Source of the DNA: Accumulibacter sp.
GTDB taxonomy: Bacteria; Pseudomonadota; Gammaproteobacteria; Burkholderiales; Rhodocyclaceae
Reading direction: 5' to 3'
DNA: 6,777 nt
Assembly: GCA_003538495.1 (NCBI GenBank)
Contig: DPSD01000027.1
Location: 3,549 to 10,325, forward strand
Part shown: piece after piece, positions 1 through 6,648 of the stretch
Numbering within the stretch: position 1 is the stretch's first letter
Layout: every line of letters begins with the position of its first letter
Notes under the pieces: model-generated
What the model saw: only the letters and a program-made list of their open reading frames with translations
What the model was told of the DNA's origin: nothing
Databases searched by the model: none
Made by a program: the position numbers and the translations under genes

Positions 1-2
1 CG

Positions 3-418
3 CCCGGCGCCACCCCGCTCGACCCGGACGAGCTGGCGAGCCTGCTTCCCCGCCACATCACGACGCAGGGTGAGTTGAACACAAGAACATCGGCGTCGAC
101 TGGCTCCGAATCGGCATCGAACTGCGACAACTGCTCGACGACGTGCGCTATCAGGTCGAACACGCCAGCCTGCCGCCGGACGAGATCGCCGTCCGCCTGC
201 ATCACCGCCTGGTCGCCATTCACCCGTTCGCCAATGGCAATGGGCGGCATGCGCGCCTGCTCGCCGATCTGCTGGTCGTGCGGCTGAGTCAACCCCGTTT
301 CACCTGGGGCAGCCGCAACCTGGTCGATGCCGGTGCGACGCGGCAGGCCTACATCGCCGCCCTGCAAGCCGCCGACGCCCGCGATTACGCGTCCCTGCTC
401 GCCTTTGCCCGCAGTTAG
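3..418 (+). pseudogene. Mobile mystery protein B (Fic/DOC family), internally deleted and frameshifted; 5' end outside window
   Basis: Two reading frames together make one recognisable protein. Positions 3-80 (frame 3) encode PGATPLDPDEL...ITTQGELN, the usual N-terminal signature of mobile mystery protein B. From 83 the match continues in frame 2 with KNIGVDW and runs to the TAG at 416-418. The frame-2 part carries the Fic motif HPFANGNGRHAR (221-256) and the family's C-terminal run GSRNLVDAGATRQAYIAAL. In intact homologues as I recall them, several tens of residues (the WEQANI...LHRRMFG...WAG stretch) lie between the two parts. Their loss leaves the halves out of frame, so the gene should be dead, unless the frame-2 part is made alone from a GTG at 143 (about 91 residues). 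Fic proteins usually transfer AMP from ATP to target proteins using the motif histidine. The family is normally paired with mobile mystery protein A just upstream, which would lie outside the window. Family identity is from remembered consensus, not a search. Confidence 0.8.
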
Positions 419-1196
419 CACGAGAAGCCGACTCACCATGACGCAGACCCTTTCCCGCGAACATCGCCGCATCCTCGAAAACACCGCCGCGCAGGCCCGT
501 TCGCAAGCCGAAGCCGGCGCAGAGAAAGTCTTGCAGGCCCTCGCCGCCGGCGCCCGGGAACCGCCGGCCCACGCCAGCGATGCCGAGAAAAAACTGCGCG
601 TGCGCCTGCGTGCCCATGGCCGGGCACTGGGCGATCTGCTGCGCCCCGACGACACGCAAGCCATCGACCACCTCGTCACCGAGATCGCCTACGAGCACTG
701 GCACCGCATGCTCTTCGCGCGCTTCCTCGCCGAGAGCGATCTGCTGATGCACCCGGACGGCTACCCGGTCAGCCTGGCCGACTGCAAGGAAGACGCCGAG
801 AGCTTCAATCCCCCAGCCCGCAGCGAATGGGAAGTCGCCGGCCATTACGCCGCGCGCATGCTGCCCAACGTCTTCCGCCCCGACAGCCCAGCGCTGGCGC
901 TGCAACTACCGCTGGAAACCGAACAGGCGCTCGAAGCCCTGCTCGCCAAGCTGCCCGCCAGCGTCTTCCGGGCCGACGACAGCCTGGGCTGGAGCTACCA
1001 GTTCTGGCAGGCGCCGAAGAAGGAAGCAGTGCAGCGGCAGATGAAGCAGGCCGGCACCAAGGTGGGGGCCGACGAACTGCCTGCGGTGACCCAGCTCTTC
1101 ACCGAGCAGTACATGGTCGCCTTCCTGCTCGAAAACGCCCTCGGCGGCTGGTGGTACCGCCGCCACCCACGCATGAAGCTGCCCGTCGAGTTGCCG

Positions 1197-1307
1197 CTCA
1201 CCCACGACATGGATTTCGATGTCGTCTCCGGCCTTGAGCTGCAAGGCTTCGATCACCGCGGCCGGCAGCCGGACGGCCAGGCTGTTTCCCCATTTGGCAA
1301 CTTGCAT
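1197..1307 (-). pseudogene. N-terminal part of a MazE/AbrB-type antitoxin, C-terminus and toxin lost
   Basis: Reading the minus strand from the ATG at 1307-1305 gives MQVAKWGNSLAVRLPAAV followed by IEALQLKAGDDIEIHVVGE. This is a near-textbook swapped-hairpin AbrB/MazE DNA-binding domain (KWGNSLAVRLP, then L..GD.IEI). The match stops around residues 37-40. The frame continues to 906, but only as the antisense of the methyltransferase fragment, giving a nonsense 133-residue product. The lost part would be the toxin-binding tail, and the partner toxin (MazF or a PIN protein, normally just downstream on the minus strand) is replaced by the methylase fragment. The DNA-binding half might still fold and bind the palindrome upstream at 1327-1351, but it cannot neutralise a toxin. 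Confidence 0.75.
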
Positions 1308-1321
1308 GATGTTTCCTTCGA

Positions 1322-1351
1322 TTGGAGATATACAGACTTCGATTGTATATC
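1322..1351 (+). promoter_or_regulatory. Possible weak promoter for the recQ-dprA operon
   Basis: TTGGAG (1322-1327) and TATATC (1346-1351) are 18 bases apart and loosely resemble -35 and -10 boxes (3/6 and 4/6 matches). This is the only AT-rich stretch shortly upstream of recQ, and it coincides with the antitoxin-type palindrome. If real, it was borrowed from the toxin-antitoxin control region. The matches are weak, and transcription from further upstream is equally possible. Confidence 0.2.
1327..1351. promoter_or_regulatory. Perfect 8-bp inverted repeat, likely operator of the antitoxin relic
   Basis: GATATACA (1327-1334) and TGTATATC (1344-1351) are exact reverse complements separated by nine bases. 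The site lies 19 bp upstream of the antitoxin ATG on the minus strand, the usual place for an autoregulatory operator of MazE/VapB-type antitoxins. It is an AT-rich island in otherwise GC-rich DNA, and each arm contains a TATA core that could serve as a -10 element. It now also sits about 70 bp upstream of the recQ start, so it may influence transcription in either direction. The role is inferred from position and symmetry. Confidence 0.5.
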
Positions 1352-1408
1352 CTTCTTCTCCGGGGACCAGAGCTGCACCATCACCCGTGACGAGAAGAAG
1401 AATGTGTT

Positions 1409-1416
1409 GGAAAAGG
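1409..1416 (+). promoter_or_regulatory. Ribosome binding site of the recQ-PRTase gene
   Basis: The purine run GGAAAAGG ends seven bases before the ATG at 1424. It supports that start, together with the ATGA overlap with the upstream frame. Confidence 0.45.
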
Positions 1417-1423
1417 CAAAGGC

Positions 1424-3499
1424 ATGACTTTCGATCCGCAGCGCGCGCTCGAACTGCTTCGGATCGGCTCCGGCCGCGCGGATGCCTTTTTCCGCGAAGG
1501 TCAGCGCGAAGCGATCCAGCACGTCGTGGAAGGCCGTGGTCGTCTGCTGGTTGTGCAAAAAACCGGCTGGGGCAAGAGCTTCGTCTATTTCATTGCCACC
1601 AAGCTTCTGCGTGAGCAAGGCAGCGGCCCGGCGCTGCTGGTGTCACCGCTTCTGGCACTGATGCGCAACCAGATCGCCGCCGCCGAGCGCATGGGTGTTC
1701 GCGCGGCGACGATCAATTCGGACAATCAGGAGGATTGGACGCGCGTTGAAGCGGCCATCGATCGCGACGCGGTCGACATCCTGTTGATCTCTCCCGAGCG
1801 CCTGGCGAATGACCGTTTTCAGTCGCAGGTGTTGGGCCGGGTCGCTGGCAGGATCTCCCTGCTGGTGATCGACGAGGCACACTGCATTTCCGACTGGGGC
1901 CATGATTTCCGCCCGCACTACCGCTTGCTGGAGCGCGTCGTGCGCAACCTGCCCCCCAATCTCCGACTGTTGGCGACGACAGCCACGGCCAACAATCGCG
2001 TCATGGATGATCTGAAGGCCGTCTTGGATCCCAACCTGGCAGTATCACGCGGCGACCTCAATCGGCCGTCGCTGGCCCTGCAAACCATTCGCTTGCCGAC
2101 GCAGGCCGAGCGTCTGGCCTGGCTGGCGCAGCAACTTCACACGCTGGCTGGGCATGGAATTGTCTATACGCTGACGGTGCGCGATGCGGCTACCGTCAGC
2201 GAGTGGCTCCAGTCCCGTGGACTCAAGGTCGAGGCCTATACGGGCGAATCCGGTGACCGCCGAGTCGAACTGGAGCAGGCGCTGCTGAACAATGAGGTGA
2301 AGGCGCTCGTCGCCACCACCGCCCTCGGTATGGGGTTCGACAAACCCGACCTCGCGTTCGTCATTCACTACCAGACGCCTGGGTCGGTGGTGGCCTATTA
2401 CCAGCAGGTGGGGCGAGCTGGGCGTGCTCTCGATGCAGCATACGGCGTACTGCTCAGTGGCGAGGAAGAAACCGACATTACCGACTATTTCATCGAAAGC
2501 GCTTTTCCGACGGAACGGGAAGTTGGGGCTGTCATCGCGGCGCTGGAAGATGCCACTGGTGGTCTTTCGGTGCCGGAACTCCTCGGCCGTTTGAACATCA
2601 GCAAGGGGCGCATCGAAAAGACGATCTCCTTGCTTTCCCTGGAATCGCCGGCGCCGATCGCCAAGCAGGGAAGCAAGTGGCAACTGACGATTTCCGAGCT
2701 CGGCCCTGGGTTCTGGGAACGTGCCAGGCGATTGACGGCATTGCGCCGATCGGAACAAGCGCAGATGCAGGAGTACGTGAACCTGTCGGCAGACCACATG
2801 GCCTTTCTGATTCGGGCGCTCGACGGCAATGCCAACGACGTTCGTCCGCCCGCTTTGCCCCCACTGTCGTCGGATATCGACGAAGCTCTGGTGCGAGAGG
2901 CGGTGGCCTTTCTGCGCCGAACAAGCCTTCCAATAGAGCCTCGCAAGATGTGGCCAGCGGGCGGAATGCCGCACTACCGCGTCAGGGGCACCATTCCGGA
3001 GACGTTGCGAGCGCAACCGGGTAAAGCCCTGTGCATGTGGGGCGACGCTGGCTGGGGCGGTTTGGTTCGCCTTGGCAAGTACCAGCATCATCGCTTTCCT
3101 GACGACCTGGTGGGTGCCTGTGTCACATTGATCAGACAATGGAATCCTGGACCGTTTCCTCGGTGGGTGACCGCTGTCCCTTCGTTGCGACATCCCGGCC
3201 TCGTCCCTGATTTTGCCGCGCGGCTGGCGGATGCCTTGCGGCTCCCATTCGAGATGGTCTTGGTCAAGACAGATGCCCGGCCAGAGCAGAAAACCATGGC
3301 AAACAGCACTCAGCAGGCGAGAAACATCGACGGTTCATTGGAAATTCGAGAGTCATCCATTCCGCCTGGTCCGGTCTTGCTGGTCGATGACATGGTCGAT
3401 TCGCGCTGGACACTGACTGTCTCGGCCTGGCTGCTGCGACGGCACGGCAGCGGAGTCGTTTGGCCGCTGACCCTGAGTCAAACAGGACACGATGCATGA
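1424..3499 (+). CDS. RecQ-family DNA helicase fused to a C-terminal ComF-like phosphoribosyltransferase domain
   Basis: This 691-residue protein has two parts. Residues 1 to about 350 are a RecQ-type superfamily 2 helicase: motif 0 FREGQREAI (23-31), Walker A QKTGWGKS (45-52), DEAH box VIDEAH (D150) with the RecQ-specific loop [13 protein letters not shown], motif III ATTATA, motif [14 protein letters not shown] and motif VI QVGRAGR (328-334). It should unwind DNA from 3' to 5' using ATP. The following MQEYV...[11 protein letters not shown] segment (from 448) aligns with the RecQ zinc-binding subdomain, but the four cysteines are missing and there is no HRDC domain. Residues from about 510 on are a ComF-like PRTase, with [11 protein letters not shown]...R and the PRPP-binding loop [15 protein letters not shown] (651-665). 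The acidic pair D655/D656 and S660/T663 look intact, so PRPP binding is plausible; the substrate is unknown. The next gene, a DprA homologue, starts within the stop codon. PRTase with DprA is the ShosTA defence pairing, which suggests an anti-phage or toxin-antitoxin role; a DNA repair role is the alternative. Confidence 0.9.
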   Translation: MTFDPQRALELLRIGSGRADAFFREGQREAIQHVVEGRGRLLVVQKTGWGKSFVYFIATKLLREQGSGPALLVSPLLALMRNQIAAAERMGVRAATINSDNQEDWTRVEAAIDRDAVDILLISPERLANDRFQSQVLGRVAGRISLLVIDEAHCISDWGHDFRPHYRLLERVVRNLPPNLRLLATTATANNRVMDDLKAVLDPNLAVSRGDLNRPSLALQTIRLPTQAERLAWLAQQLHTLAGHGIVYTLTVRDAATVSEWLQSRGLKVEAYTGESGDRRVELEQALLNNEVKALVATTALGMGFDKPDLAFVIHYQTPGSVVAYYQQVGRAGRALDAAYGVLLSGEEETDITDYFIESAFPTEREVGAVIAALEDATGGLSVPELLGRLNISKGRIEKTISLLSLESPAPIAKQGSKWQLTISELGPGFWERARRLTALRRSEQAQMQEYVNLSADHMAFLIRALDGNANDVRPPALPPLSSDIDEALVREAVAFLRRTSLPIEPRKMWPAGGMPHYRVRGTIPETLRAQPGKALCMWGDAGWGGLVRLGKYQHHRFPDDLVGACVTLIRQWNPGPFPRWVTAVPSLRHPGLVPDFAARLADALRLPFEMVLVKTDARPEQKTMANSTQQARNIDGSLEIRESSIPPGPVLLVDDMVDSRWTLTVSAWLLRRHGSGVVWPLTLSQTGHDA
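3484..3487 (+). promoter_or_regulatory. Ribosome binding site deciding the dprA-like start
   Basis: AGGA lies eight bases before the ATG at 3496, inside the end of the recQ gene. It favours that overlapping ATG over the in-frame start further upstream at 3460, which would add 12 unconserved residues. Confidence 0.45.
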
Positions 3500-4896
3500 C
3501 TAATGTTCTTTCCAACAATACGCAGGCGATTCTGCTGCTCACCGCGCCCCTGATTGCCGGACGCAGCGAGCAAACCCGTGAACTATTGACGCCCTCCGAA
3601 TACAAGCGGCTGGCCAGGCATCTCCACCAGTTGTCCAAGGAACCCGCCGATCTGCTTGCTTCTGACGCTGACGAAATCCTTCGGCAGAGCCAGGCCGTGG
3701 TCGACGCCGCGCGTTTGAAGTGGCTTCTGGGTCGGGGTTTTGCTCTGAGTCAGGCCATTGATCGCTGGCAGGCCAGGGGGATTTGGGTGGTGAGCCGTGC
3801 CGACTCAAATTACCCACAACGCTTGCGAGATCGCTTGCGCGAAGACCGCCCGGCCGTGTTGTATGGTTGCGGCGAGCGCTCGATTCTGGAGTGTGGCGGT
3901 CTTGCCGTGGTCGGTTCGCGCGACGTGGATGAAGCGCTGGTCGAGTACACCGAGTCCATTGGCCGGCTGACCGCGAAGGCGCGGAAGACGCTGGTGTCTG
4001 GCGGCGCGCGCGGCATCGACCAGGCGGCGATGCGGGGTGCTCTCGAAGCGGGCGGAACGGTTTCCGGCGTCCTGGCCGATGGTCTCGAGAAGTCGGTGAT
4101 GAACCGCGACCACCGCAGGCTGCTGATGGATGGCCAACTCGTCCTGGTTTCGCCCTATGACCCGGGCGCAGGATTCAATGTCGGCAATGCGATGCAAAGA
4201 AACAAGCTCATCTATGCACTCGCCGACGCCGCGCTGGTGGTCAATTCCGATTTCGAGAAGGGAGGTACCTGGGCTGGCGCCGTCGAGCAACTCGGCAAGC
4301 TCAAGTTCGTGCCGCTGTTTGTTCGATCGACAGGGAGCGCAAGCACGGCCCTCACCGCTCTGCTCAACAAAGGCGCATTCCCTTGGCCAAACCCCGAAGA
4401 TGCGGACGGCCTGGTCGAGGCGTTGGCAGTCGCACCATCGACAACCCGGGCATCGGCGCTGCCATCCCAACTGACGCTCGCGGCTGACGACGACCCATCG
4501 ACGGATGCGACGGATGCACCAGTATCGCCCGTTGTCCCGCCGGCACCGGTGGTCCTGTCGACAACACCGATGCCCGAGTCGCCGGAGGTCGAGATGGCCG
4601 TCGCAACGCCTGCAGCTTCACCGCAGCCGGCCGAGAGAGATCCTGCCGATGATCTGCATGATGCTGCGAAGCAAGCGATTCTGTCTGTACTGAAGGCGCC
4701 CAAGACGATCGGCGAGCTGGTCGACGCGCTGCGCATCACGGAAGGCCAGCTCAGATTATGGCTTGGCACTCTGGTTGCAGAGGGAGCGATCCGAAAGACC
4801 CGGAAGAAAGGCGTTCTGTACGAGCTGCCGACTGCCGATCTGATCGACCTCTGCTCTGCGGCCGACGCGAATGATCGATCTGGCGCTCAGACATGA
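3496..4896 (+). CDS. DprA/Smf-like protein with C-terminal winged helix (ShosA-like partner of the RecQ-PRTase)
   Basis: Starting at the ATG that overlaps the recQ stop (ATGA, 3496-3499), this encodes 466 residues. The N-terminal ~85 residues resemble the helical front of DprA proteins. A Rossmann-like DprA core follows (about 85-290): YPQRLR, VVGSRD (GSR at 140-142), [12 protein letters not shown] (GG at 169-170), and [12 protein letters not shown], which corresponds to the single-stranded-DNA-binding RRNR..A.LSD region. The usual SGSLITA stretch is replaced by EKGGTWAGA (GGTW at 256-259), a form I associate with accessory DprA-like proteins rather than the competence protein. A proline/alanine/threonine-rich linker (about 310-395) leads to a winged helix (about 398-452: [34 protein letters not shown]). 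DprA proteins bind ssDNA and load RecA. In ShosTA the DprA homologue is the antitoxin of a PRTase toxin, so this protein may restrain its neighbour until phage infection. That role is inferred from domain pairing and translational coupling. Confidence 0.88.
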   Translation: MTNVLSNNTQAILLLTAPLIAGRSEQTRELLTPSEYKRLARHLHQLSKEPADLLASDADEILRQSQAVVDAARLKWLLGRGFALSQAIDRWQARGIWVVSRADSNYPQRLRDRLREDRPAVLYGCGERSILECGGLAVVGSRDVDEALVEYTESIGRLTAKARKTLVSGGARGIDQAAMRGALEAGGTVSGVLADGLEKSVMNRDHRRLLMDGQLVLVSPYDPGAGFNVGNAMQRNKLIYALADAALVVNSDFEKGGTWAGAVEQLGKLKFVPLFVRSTGSASTALTALLNKGAFPWPNPEDADGLVEALAVAPSTTRASALPSQLTLAADDDPSTDATDAPVSPVVPPAPVVLSTTPMPESPEVEMAVATPAASPQPAERDPADDLHDAAKQAILSVLKAPKTIGELVDALRITEGQLRLWLGTLVAEGAIRKTRKKGVLYELPTADLIDLCSAADANDRSGAQT

Positions 4897-4901
4897 AGAC
4901 C
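4893..4901 (+). pseudogene. Possible first three codons of a destroyed third operon gene
   Basis: ATG at 4893 overlaps the dprA TGA as ATGA, the same junction as between recQ and dprA. Only ATG AAG ACC (M-K-T) precedes the IS66-type terminus at 4902. This suggests that a third coupled gene once followed and was cut by the element. There is no clear ribosome binding site, and an ATGA can arise by chance, so support is limited. Confidence 0.25.
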
Positions 4902-4947
4902 GTAAGCGTCCAGCCCCTCCACCTGTAAAACCCGCGAGAGAAGGAGC

Positions 4948-4959
4948 AACCTCCAGGTT
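4948..4959. repeat. Short inverted repeat in the IS66 leader
   Basis: AACCT (4948-4952) and AGGTT (4955-4959) form a small palindrome between the terminal repeat and tnpA. It may be a hairpin in the tnpA leader; its role is unknown. Confidence 0.25.
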
Positions 4960-4965
4960 TTCGAC

Positions 4966-4971
4966 AGGAGG
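4966..4971 (+). promoter_or_regulatory. Ribosome binding site of the truncated tnpA
   Basis: AGGAGG, a full-strength Shine-Dalgarno sequence, lies five bases before the ATG at 4977 and fixes the tnpA start. Confidence 0.6.
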
Positions 4972-4976
4972 AAGAG

Positions 4977-5058
4977 ATGGACAAGGCTGGGGAACTGGAA
5001 GCGCACTGGCGAGGGCATGTAGACGCCTGGCGGGCGAGCGGCGTCAGCCAGAAGGAAC
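4977..5058 (+). pseudogene. IS66-family accessory protein TnpA, N-terminal ~27 residues only
   Basis: From the ATG at 4977 the protein reads MDKAGELEAHWRGHVDAW followed by RASGVSQKE. This is the typical opening of the small IS66 accessory protein TnpA, which begins with an HTH-like segment (W..HV.AW..SG.SQ.E). Homologues continue with a YC..H...W.R region; here the match ends after residue 27 and the frame runs into arginine-rich, unrelated sequence (RRACGRRLPRC) to 5231. TnpB and the TnpC transposase are gone, so the copy cannot move itself. Confidence 0.65.
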
Positions 5059-5157
5059 AAAGACGCGCTTGCGGGCGTCGGCTTCCGCGCTGTACCCTTC
5101 CGGGGTACGTCGATACCCTTGCGTCCGTCCCAGTTCAATCAAGATATACAGCTTTAA
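5059..5157 (+). pseudogene. Possible C-terminal fragment of an unidentified gene next to the IS66 relic
   Basis: Immediately after the TnpA match ends, a different frame starting at 5059 reads KDALAGVGFRAVPFRG, continues with TSIPLRPSQFNQ, and stops at the TAA 5155-5157. Third codon positions are mostly G/C and the residue mix looks protein-like, so it could be the surviving 3' end of whatever the element or its deletion removed, possibly the lost third gene of the recQ-dprA operon. It has no start of its own. The stretch is short and I do not recognise it, so it may equally be non-coding. Confidence 0.2.
5092..5108. repeat. Small hairpin with a nearby imperfect direct repeat
   Basis: GTACCC (5092-5097) and GGGTAC (5103-5108) form a perfect 6-bp stem around a 5-base loop. 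The left half recurs imperfectly 20 bases on (TACCCTTCCG at 5093-5102, TACCCTTGCG at 5113-5122). There is no T-run after the stem, so it is not a standard intrinsic terminator. Confidence 0.35.
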
Positions 5158-5220
5158 ATCACTACCGTAGATCGCGCACGAGGCGACGTCGGCGACGCAA
5201 CTTGGCCAGAGGGGGAGGGC
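5158..5220 (+). promoter_or_regulatory. Leader of the SEFIR gene with a purine-rich ribosome binding region
   Basis: No gene is seen here. The leader ends in AGAGGGGGAGGGC directly before the ATG at 5221. Its 5' part (AGAGGG from 5208) is spaced well for ribosome binding, whereas the GGAGG at 5214-5218 is too close. Just upstream, TATACA (5145-5150) and TTTAAA (5153-5158) are possible -10 boxes without a convincing -35. This is the likeliest place for a promoter of the SEFIR operon. Confidence 0.35.
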
Positions 5221-6648
5221 ATGGAACATAGAGGCGCTACGCCACGCGTTTTCATCAGCTACAGCCACGACACGAACGCCCACAGGGAGGGCGTTCTCCG
5301 CCTGTCGCAAAGGCTGCGGAAGGAGGGGATCGAAACCCGCCTCGATCAGTATGTGAACGGCACCCCGGCAGAGAAGTGGCCACGTTGGATGCTGAACCAG
5401 ATCGACTGGGCGGAGTTCATCCTGTTGGTCTGCACCGAGACCTACTATCGCCGCTTCCGAGGCCACGAGGAGCCTGGCAAGGGCAAAGGGGCCGACTGGG
5501 AGGGCGCGGTCATCACCCAAGAGCTCTACGACGCCCGCAGCGCCACCATCAGGTTCGTGCCTGTGCTGTTCGACGCGATCGACGAGCGCTTCATCCCTGA
5601 GCCGGTGCGCGGCCATACCTTCTATGTGTTGAACACGGAGCAGGCTTACCAGGATCTCTACGACTTTCTGCTCGGTCAGGCGGGCGTCGAACCCGCTCCT
5701 GTCGGAATACCAAGGCGGAAATCGCGCAGGCGCGCCAAGCCGCTCGTCTATGGAGCCCAGGTTGATAGCGGTGCAAGGGCGGGTGCTGGCCCGCCGCCGC
5801 TGACCGAACTGCAGAAACTGCTCAAGAGTTACCTGCAGGAAAACTGGCCGACCTTGAGCACGCGGCAGGAATTCACGCGCGCCGACCTGTTCCTGGATCT
5901 GGAGACGGCGACGCCGCTCAGCCCCGAGCGCGTGTTCGCCATCGTGTGCGACAGGCCCGCTCTCGAGGTTCTGCTCAGCGCCCGGGAATTTTTCGAAGCC
6001 AGAGCCGCGAGAGGTTTCTCCGCCGCAGCGGCGGTCTCCGAGGCCGACGGCATCGTCTGCAGCGCCATCGTCCGTTGTGCGCTGGTCGCCGCCGAGCGTT
6101 ACGTCAGGGCCAAGGTCGCTGCCGATGCGCATCACGATCACGACCCCGTGAGGAGTTCCGAGCATCTGGTTGCCTGCATCGAGGCAGCAGTCCGGCTGGG
6201 ATTTGGACTCTGTTTCTCGGCCGGGAGCCCGCAGCCCGAGAACGTCTTCCGCCTCGTCCATCCGGTTCCCGAACCTGGCGTGCCGGGCGAAGAAGGCGCG
6301 GCGCTCTCGGCGGCTGAACTGCTGGCAACGATCGAGCGGCGCGAGTTGCAGACAGGTCAGGAGTATGACCCGGACTACCTGCGCACCTTCATTCGACTTC
6401 GCGCCCGTAAGCTGGGTGCGGCGCTGGTGGTGAGCACGGATGCCGCGGGCCGCTTCGAGAGTGCGGAAAAGCGGGCGGAACTTCTGAAAGATTTGCAGGA
6501 GCAGTTCGAACTCCGGACTTTCTTCCAGCAGCGGGCCGACGACGCGATGCCGCTCTGGGCAAGACAAATGCAGGACAGCCTGCTGCATGCGCTCGGTCCG
6601 ATTTTTGATTTCTCGCGCTCTTCAACTGACCGACAGGCAAACCGATGA
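5221..6648 (+). CDS. SEFIR-domain protein with an unrecognised ~290-residue C-terminal region
   Basis: The product is 475 residues with no signal peptide or membrane segment, so it should be cytoplasmic. Residues 8 to about 160 are a SEFIR domain, a relative of TIR: box 1 PRVFISYSHD (8-17), the helix HREGVLRLSQRLRKEGIE, the strand RLDQY (40-44), WPRWM (53-57), then AEFILLVCTETYYRRF (64-79), the WEGAVITQELY segment (93-103) and FVPVLFD (112-118). A basic linker (PRRKSRRRAK) follows. Residues from about 185 to the end are mostly helical-looking, with no Walker motif, nuclease motif or repeat I can recognise. Bacterial SEFIR proteins have been shown to defend against phage by depleting NAD and killing the infected cell; E23 or E94 might be the active acid, but I cannot choose. 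The stop overlaps the next gene's start (ATGA 6645-6648), so the two products probably work together. The C-terminal part may sense infection or dock the partner. Confidence 0.85.
   Translation: MEHRGATPRVFISYSHDTNAHREGVLRLSQRLRKEGIETRLDQYVNGTPAEKWPRWMLNQIDWAEFILLVCTETYYRRFRGHEEPGKGKGADWEGAVITQELYDARSATIRFVPVLFDAIDERFIPEPVRGHTFYVLNTEQAYQDLYDFLLGQAGVEPAPVGIPRRKSRRRAKPLVYGAQVDSGARAGAGPPPLTELQKLLKSYLQENWPTLSTRQEFTRADLFLDLETATPLSPERVFAIVCDRPALEVLLSAREFFEARAARGFSAAAAVSEADGIVCSAIVRCALVAAERYVRAKVAADAHHDHDPVRSSEHLVACIEAAVRLGFGLCFSAGSPQPENVFRLVHPVPEPGVPGEEGAALSAAELLATIERRELQTGQEYDPDYLRTFIRLRARKLGAALVVSTDAAGRFESAEKRAELLKDLQEQFELRTFFQQRADDAMPLWARQMQDSLLHALGPIFDFSRSSTDRQANR

Larger units (their letters stand above)
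438..1427 (+). pseudogene. N-terminal fragment of a PglX/DrmMI-type adenine-specific DNA methyltransferase (BREX/DISARM-like), fused to foreign sequence
   Basis: ATG at 438 opens a 329-codon frame ending at the TGA 1425-1427. Residues 1 to about 250 look like the N-terminal helical region of the large Eco57I-class methylases of defence systems: AYEHWHRMLFARFLAE, then SLGWSYQFWQAPKKEAV (residue 182 on), ELPAVTQLFTEQYM (213 on) and the GGWW segment near 238. In intact proteins of about 1000 residues or more, the SAM-binding and NPPY catalytic motifs follow this point; both are absent here, so no methylation is expected. From about 1190 the frame crosses the antisense of a MazE-like antitoxin gene, then reaches a lysine-rich tail ending LEKAKA. 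The TGA overlaps the recQ ATG (ATGA at 1424-1427). Ribosome binding before 438 is weak (GAGAAG at 422-427). PglX versus DrmMI cannot be settled from this fragment. Transcription through it could still reach recQ. Confidence 0.68.
4902..5058 (+). mobile_element. Left end of a truncated IS66-family insertion sequence
   Basis: GTAAGCGTCCAGCCCC from 4902 resembles the GTAAGCG-type terminal inverted repeat of IS66-family elements. It is followed at the expected short distance by the start of tnpA. The matching right end (reading ...CGCTTAC on this strand) is absent from the rest of the window, and the eight bases before 4902 (TGAAGACC) are not repeated after the break, so no target duplication survives. 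The element was truncated by a later deletion near 5058. It lies between the dprA stop and the SEFIR gene. Confidence 0.65.

Noticed and set aside
2045..3193. A 382-codon open frame on the minus strand
   Set aside because: It lies wholly inside the recQ-PRTase gene, whose motifs are unmistakable; the antisense product is arginine- and glutamine-rich with no known motif.
4894..5064. Target-site duplication of the IS66 element
   Set aside because: The eight bases before the left end are not repeated after the break; only AAGAC recurs near 5060, which is too short to count.
5092..5108. Hairpin as a transcription terminator
   Set aside because: No T-run follows, and the stem is only six base pairs.
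5142..5151. AGATATACAG, identical to ten bases at 1326-1335 in the antitoxin operator
   Set aside because: The inverted partner TGTATATC is absent here, so it is not a second operator; a ten-base match can occur by chance in AT-rich leader DNA.
5044..6588. A 514-codon open frame on the minus strand
   Set aside because: It is the antisense of the SEFIR gene in high-GC DNA. The + strand has clear SEFIR motifs, while the minus frame shows no recognisable domain.
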